DNA of 8,007 nucleotides, taken from Alphaproteobacteria bacterium. Lineage in GTDB: Bacteria; Pseudomonadota; Alphaproteobacteria; DSM-16000; Inquilinaceae. Below are positions 6,047 through 8,007 of the stretch, piece after piece. A program made the translations under genes and the position numbers. The stretch lies in NCBI GenBank assembly GCA_029263555.1, contig JAJUFW010000111.1, forward strand, positions 1 through 8,007. Reading direction: 5' to 3'. How positions within the stretch are numbered: the first letter of the stretch is position 1; the number at the start of each line of letters is the position of its first letter. The notes below the pieces were generated by a model. That model was not told the DNA's origin and did no database searches. It was given only the letters and a program-made list of their open reading frames with translations.

Positions 6047-7194
6047 CAGCGGTCCGTCCCCGCATCCGATCCGGGGGCGCGCCAGGAATGGACGTAGTCC
6101 CGGTTCTCCACCCCTTCCGGCAGGTCGCCCAGATCCAGCGCATCCCGGCTGTCGATCATCACGGCATATTCGTCCGTCGCCTCCTTCTTCGGCTTGAGCA
6201 TGCCCGCCAACGCCTTCGGATGGGGGCCGTGGGTGAAGCCGCAGGGATGGAAGGTCAGGCTGCCGGCACCGATGTTGTCGCGGCTGAAGAAATTGCCGGC
6301 GTGATAGAAGATCACCTCGTCGTAATCGTCGTTGTTGTGGAAGAACGGCACCTTGATGGCCCCGGGGTCGGTCTCGAACGGGCGCGGTACGAAGGTGCAG
6401 ACCACAAAGCGCCCGGCGACGAAGGTCGTATGGGCGCTGGGCGGCAGGTGATAGCGGTGGCTCATCAGCGGGCGGATATCCCTGACGTTGAGCCGGAGCG
6501 GCGCAAGATCCCCCTGCCAGCCGACGGCGTCGAGCGGATTGAACGGATAGGTCACCGTCGAGATCTCGCCGCGGCGCTTGATCCGGACACGCGTTTCCGT
6601 CTCCCCCTGCTGGCGGCGGAAGTCGTCGTCGATCGCGGGCACGTCCAGGATGGCCGGGTCGAAGATCGCATGCTTGCCGACCAGCCCCCTGTCCGGGAGC
6701 CGGTAGCTGCCGTTGGTCGCCTCCACGAGAAGCACGGTCACGGGTTCGGAGCATTCGATGCGCCACATCGTCGAACGGGGCAGGACGACATAGTCGCCCT
6801 TGGCGATCGCCAGATGGCCGTAGTCGCAGAACAGGTGCCCGGCGCCCTCGTGGACGAACAGCAGCTCGTCCCCGTCGGCGTTCCGGACCAAGTGGTCCAT
6901 CGCCGCCGGCGCCCGCCAGAACCGGATCCTGATGCCCGCATTGCAGAGGACGGTCAAGGCATCCCAGGGCGAGGGCTGGGGCGCGTCGATCCTCGTCAGG
7001 TCGAAGGCCCGCGGCCGCAGGGGGCCGTCCCAGTCGATCCAGGCCGTCGGCGGATGACGGTGATACATGTGGGTGGCCGGGCCGAAGAAGCCCTCCTTGC
7101 CCAGTTCGCGCTCGAAGGTTCCGTCAGGCAGATCGGCATGCGCCTGCCGCGACGCCTGCCCTTCGATTCTCGGCAGGTTGATCCACTGACGCAT
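6046..7194 (-). CDS. hmgA: Homogentisate 1,2-dioxygenase, short-form cupin type
   Basis: A 382-residue cupin-fold Fe(II) dioxygenase that opens the homogentisate ring to maleylacetoacetate. Iron ligands inferred by alignment with human HGD are H286 (VPFFHNNDDYDEV), E293 and H322 (CGFTHGPHP). The block EVIFYHAGNFFSRDNIGAGSLTFHP (293-317) is a hallmark of the short bacterial form, which is about 380 residues against about 440 in mammals and Pseudomonas. MRQWINLPRIEG at 7194 is the start: GGAGG (7204-7200) lies 5 nt upstream, and the longer in-frame reading to 7311 adds only arginine-rich low-complexity sequence over the leader. It is the first gene of a two-gene unit with fahA, and the pairing strongly supports the tyrosine-degradation role. 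Substrate range of the short form is less well documented than that of classical HGD. Confidence 0.88.
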   Translation of the reverse strand: MRQWINLPRIEGQASRQAHADLPDGTFERELGKEGFFGPATHMYHRHPPTAWIDWDGPLRPRAFDLTRIDAPQPSPWDALTVLCNAGIRIRFWRAPAAMDHLVRNADGDELLFVHEGAGHLFCDYGHLAIAKGDYVVLPRSTMWRIECSEPVTVLLVEATNGSYRLPDRGLVGKHAIFDPAILDVPAIDDDFRRQQGETETRVRIKRRGEISTVTYPFNPLDAVGWQGDLAPLRLNVRDIRPLMSHRYHLPPSAHTTFVAGRFVVCTFVPRPFETDPGAIKVPFFHNNDDYDEVIFYHAGNFFSRDNIGAGSLTFHPCGFTHGPHPKALAGMLKPKKEATDEYAVMIDSRDALDLGDLPEGVENRDYVHSWRAPGSDAGTDR

Positions 7195-7214
7195 CGCTTC
7201 CTCCCTGATCGGCA

Positions 7215-7244
7215 GGCGGTCCCGCCGGGCCCTGGGCAACCGCC
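7215..7244 (-). repeat. Leader hairpin upstream of hmgA
   Basis: GGCGGT (7215-7220) and ACCGCC (7239-7244) are perfect inverted arms around an 18-nt GC-rich loop. In the hmgA mRNA they would fold about 20 nt upstream of the start codon, just before the ribosome-binding site. This may affect translation, or it may be chance in GC-rich DNA. Confidence 0.25.
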
Positions 7245-7315
7245 CTCCTCTTTCCCGAGGAACGGGTTCGCTTCCTCCGCGGCACCGGCCGGCTTCCACT
7301 GAAACCGACAAGGGT

Positions 7316-7357
7316 CCCGCGCGGATCCCGCAGGCGCGCGGCGGGATCCAGCGCGGG
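7316..7357. repeat. Long near-perfect dyad in the hmgA-aroQ intergenic region
   Basis: CCCGCGC (7316-7322) plus GGATCCCGC (7323-7331) pair with GCGGGATCC (7341-7349) plus GCGCGGG (7351-7357). That is a 16-bp stem with one bulged A (7350) and a 9-nt centre. It sits between divergent genes, about 120 bp from hmgA and 100 bp from aroQ. No T-run follows on either strand, so it is not an ordinary terminator. It may be a regulator-binding dyad, a leader hairpin in the hmgA mRNA, or a member of a dispersed palindromic repeat family. Confidence 0.7.
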
Positions 7358-7380
7358 GCACGCCACCCGCTCTCCGGTTG

Positions 7381-7408
7381 TTGCTCCCAGTCGCGGCCGT
7401 GTTATAAA
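7381..7408 (+). promoter_or_regulatory. Putative promoter of aroQ-accB
   Basis: TATAAA (7403-7408) stands out in very GC-rich surroundings. TTGCTC (7381-7386) lies 16 nt upstream as a plausible -35. Transcription would start near 7415, about 43 nt before the aroQ TTG. The TTATAA core is self-complementary and could also serve as a -10 for the opposite strand, but no -35 at proper spacing is seen there. Confidence 0.5.
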
Positions 7409-7409
7409 C

Positions 7410-7426
7410 GCGCGGGCGCACCGCGC
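7410..7426 (+). repeat. Perfect short hairpin at the predicted aroQ transcription start
   Basis: GCGCGG (7410-7415) and CCGCGC (7421-7426) flank a 5-nt loop, right after the TATAAA box. If transcription begins near 7410-7415, the aroQ mRNA would carry this hairpin at its 5' end. As DNA, it could be an operator over the start site. Confidence 0.35.
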
Positions 7427-7457
7427 CGGAAAACGTCAATCACCGGGATGAAGAACC

Positions 7458-7922
7458 TTGACGGCGATCCTGTCGGACGAGCCGACGATCCTCATCCTCA
7501 ACGGACCGAACCTCAACATGCTGGGGGTCCGGGAACCAGCTCTCTACGGACGCGACACGTTGGGGGATATCGAGGCCGCCTGTGCGGACCGGGCCGAAAG
7601 CCTGGGCCTCGCGGTCGACTTCCGGCAATCCAATTTGGAGGGGGAACTGGTCACCTGGATTCAGGAGGCCCGGTCCAGTCATGACGGCATCATCTTGAAT
7701 GCCGGTGCGTACAGCCATACGTCCATCGCCATTCTAGACGCATTGACTGCAGCCGAACTGCCGGTGGTTGAAGTACACTTGTCGAATATCTTCCGGCGCG
7801 AATCATTTCGGCACCACTCCTATGTCAGCCTGGTGGCTAACGGAGTTATCTGCGGCCTTGGCGCCCAGGGCTATCTTCTGGCCCTGGAAGCGATGGCGCG
7901 GCTCATCGAAGGTAAAGAGTGA
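7458..7922 (+). CDS. aroQ: 3-dehydroquinate dehydratase, type II (AroQ)
   Basis: A 154-residue cytoplasmic enzyme that converts 3-dehydroquinate to 3-dehydroshikimate in the shikimate pathway. Family motifs occur in order: ILNGPNLNMLG (13-23), REPALYG (25-31, with catalytic Y30), FRQSNLEGELVTWIQEA (55-71), ILNAGAYSHTSIAILDAL (79-96), VVEVHLSNIFRRESFRHHS (103-121, with catalytic H107) and the C-terminal CGLGAQGYLLAL. The start is TTG 7458: an in-frame TGA at 7449-7451 excludes longer versions, and GGGA lies 9 nt upstream. A nearby ATG at 7448 is in another frame and opens a meaningless reading. The N terminus is about 8 residues longer than the most compact family members. The second half of the gene has lower GC and more A/T-ending codons than its surroundings. 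accB follows after 4 nt, a known conserved pairing. Confidence 0.95.
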   Translation: MTAILSDEPTILILNGPNLNMLGVREPALYGRDTLGDIEAACADRAESLGLAVDFRQSNLEGELVTWIQEARSSHDGIILNAGAYSHTSIAILDALTAAELPVVEVHLSNIFRRESFRHHSYVSLVANGVICGLGAQGYLLALEAMARLIEGKE

Positions 7923-7926
7923 ACAT

Positions 7927-8007
7927 ATGGCCAGTTTCGACATCGACGGCGATCTGATCCGCAAGCTCGCCGAACTTCTCCATGAGACCGGGCTGACCGA
8001 GATCGAG
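7927..8007 (+). CDS. accB: Acetyl-CoA carboxylase biotin carboxyl carrier protein AccB (first 27 residues, truncated by window edge)
   Basis: ATG at 7927 begins MASFDIDGDLIRKLAELLHETGLTEIE, which matches the N-terminal helix of BCCP (IRKLAELL.ETGLTEIE). BCCP carries the biotin group of acetyl-CoA carboxylase, which makes malonyl-CoA for fatty acid synthesis. The linker and the biotinyl domain with its MKM motif lie beyond the window. It begins 4 nt after the aroQ stop, with a purine-rich GGTAAAGAG inside the end of aroQ as a weak ribosome-binding site. Position and sequence agree with the aroQ-accB-accC order of many proteobacteria. Confidence 0.88.
   Translation, partial: MASFDIDGDLIRKLAELLHETGLTEIE

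Noticed and set aside
5278..7302. Plus-strand open frame of 674 codons opposite fahA and hmgA
   Set aside because: It is antisense to two well-recognised enzymes, compositionally skewed (Arg, Gly, Asp, His rich) with no domain, and typical of high-GC shadow frames.
7195..7311. 39-codon N-terminal extension of hmgA
   Set aside because: The extension is low-complexity and Arg-rich. A strong GGAGG directly before ATG 7194 and the family-like MRQWINLPRIEG start argue against it.
7411..7446. Minus-strand promoter for hmgA using TTGACG near 7440 and TATAAC near 7403
   Set aside because: The spacing between these boxes is about 27 nt, too long for a sigma70 promoter. The hmgA promoter remains unidentified.

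Overview
This is a high-GC chromosomal segment of the kind seen in Alphaproteobacteria, plausibly a Rhodospirillales-like lineage. The placement rests on base composition, an E. coli-type MntR, the short-form homogentisate dioxygenase, and the aroQ-accB linkage; it is an inference, not a tested assignment. Nothing in the window looks like an insertion sequence, CRISPR array, tRNA or rRNA.

Layout. Positions 1-273 (minus) hold the first 91 residues of a secreted glycoside hydrolase family 3 beta-glucosidase of the BglX type, cut by the window edge. Positions 394-4352 (minus) form a tightly packed four-gene operon for a metal ABC transporter of the Sit/Mnt/Tro/Ytg class: solute-binding protein, ATPase, permease with a cytoplasmic C-terminal domain, second permease. 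Facing away from it, mntR (4528-5007, plus) encodes the Mn(II)-responsive repressor. The 175 bp between them holds a near-perfect MntR-type operator lying between two back-to-back promoters. This gives a self-contained Mn uptake unit: MntR with bound Mn(II) should shut off uptake and probably its own gene.

Convergent with mntR, positions 5026-7194 (minus) encode two late steps of tyrosine/homogentisate catabolism: homogentisate 1,2-dioxygenase, then fumarylacetoacetate hydrolase. The maleylacetoacetate isomerase that normally sits between these steps is absent from the window. Positions 7195-7457 are a 263 bp divergent intergenic region containing a long near-perfect dyad (16 bp stem, one bulged base) and a putative promoter. 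On the plus strand follow aroQ (type II 3-dehydroquinate dehydratase, TTG start) and the first 27 codons of accB, the conserved start of an aroQ-accB-accC group.

Most genes are recognisable members of known families. The less ordinary points are the MntR control region, with a possibly leaderless mntR; a DtxR-like but ligand-poor C-terminal extension on the SitC-type permease, reminiscent of chlamydial YtgCR; a twin-arginine-type signal on the binding protein; and the large dyad upstream of hmgA/aroQ. I saw no clear new multi-gene system.
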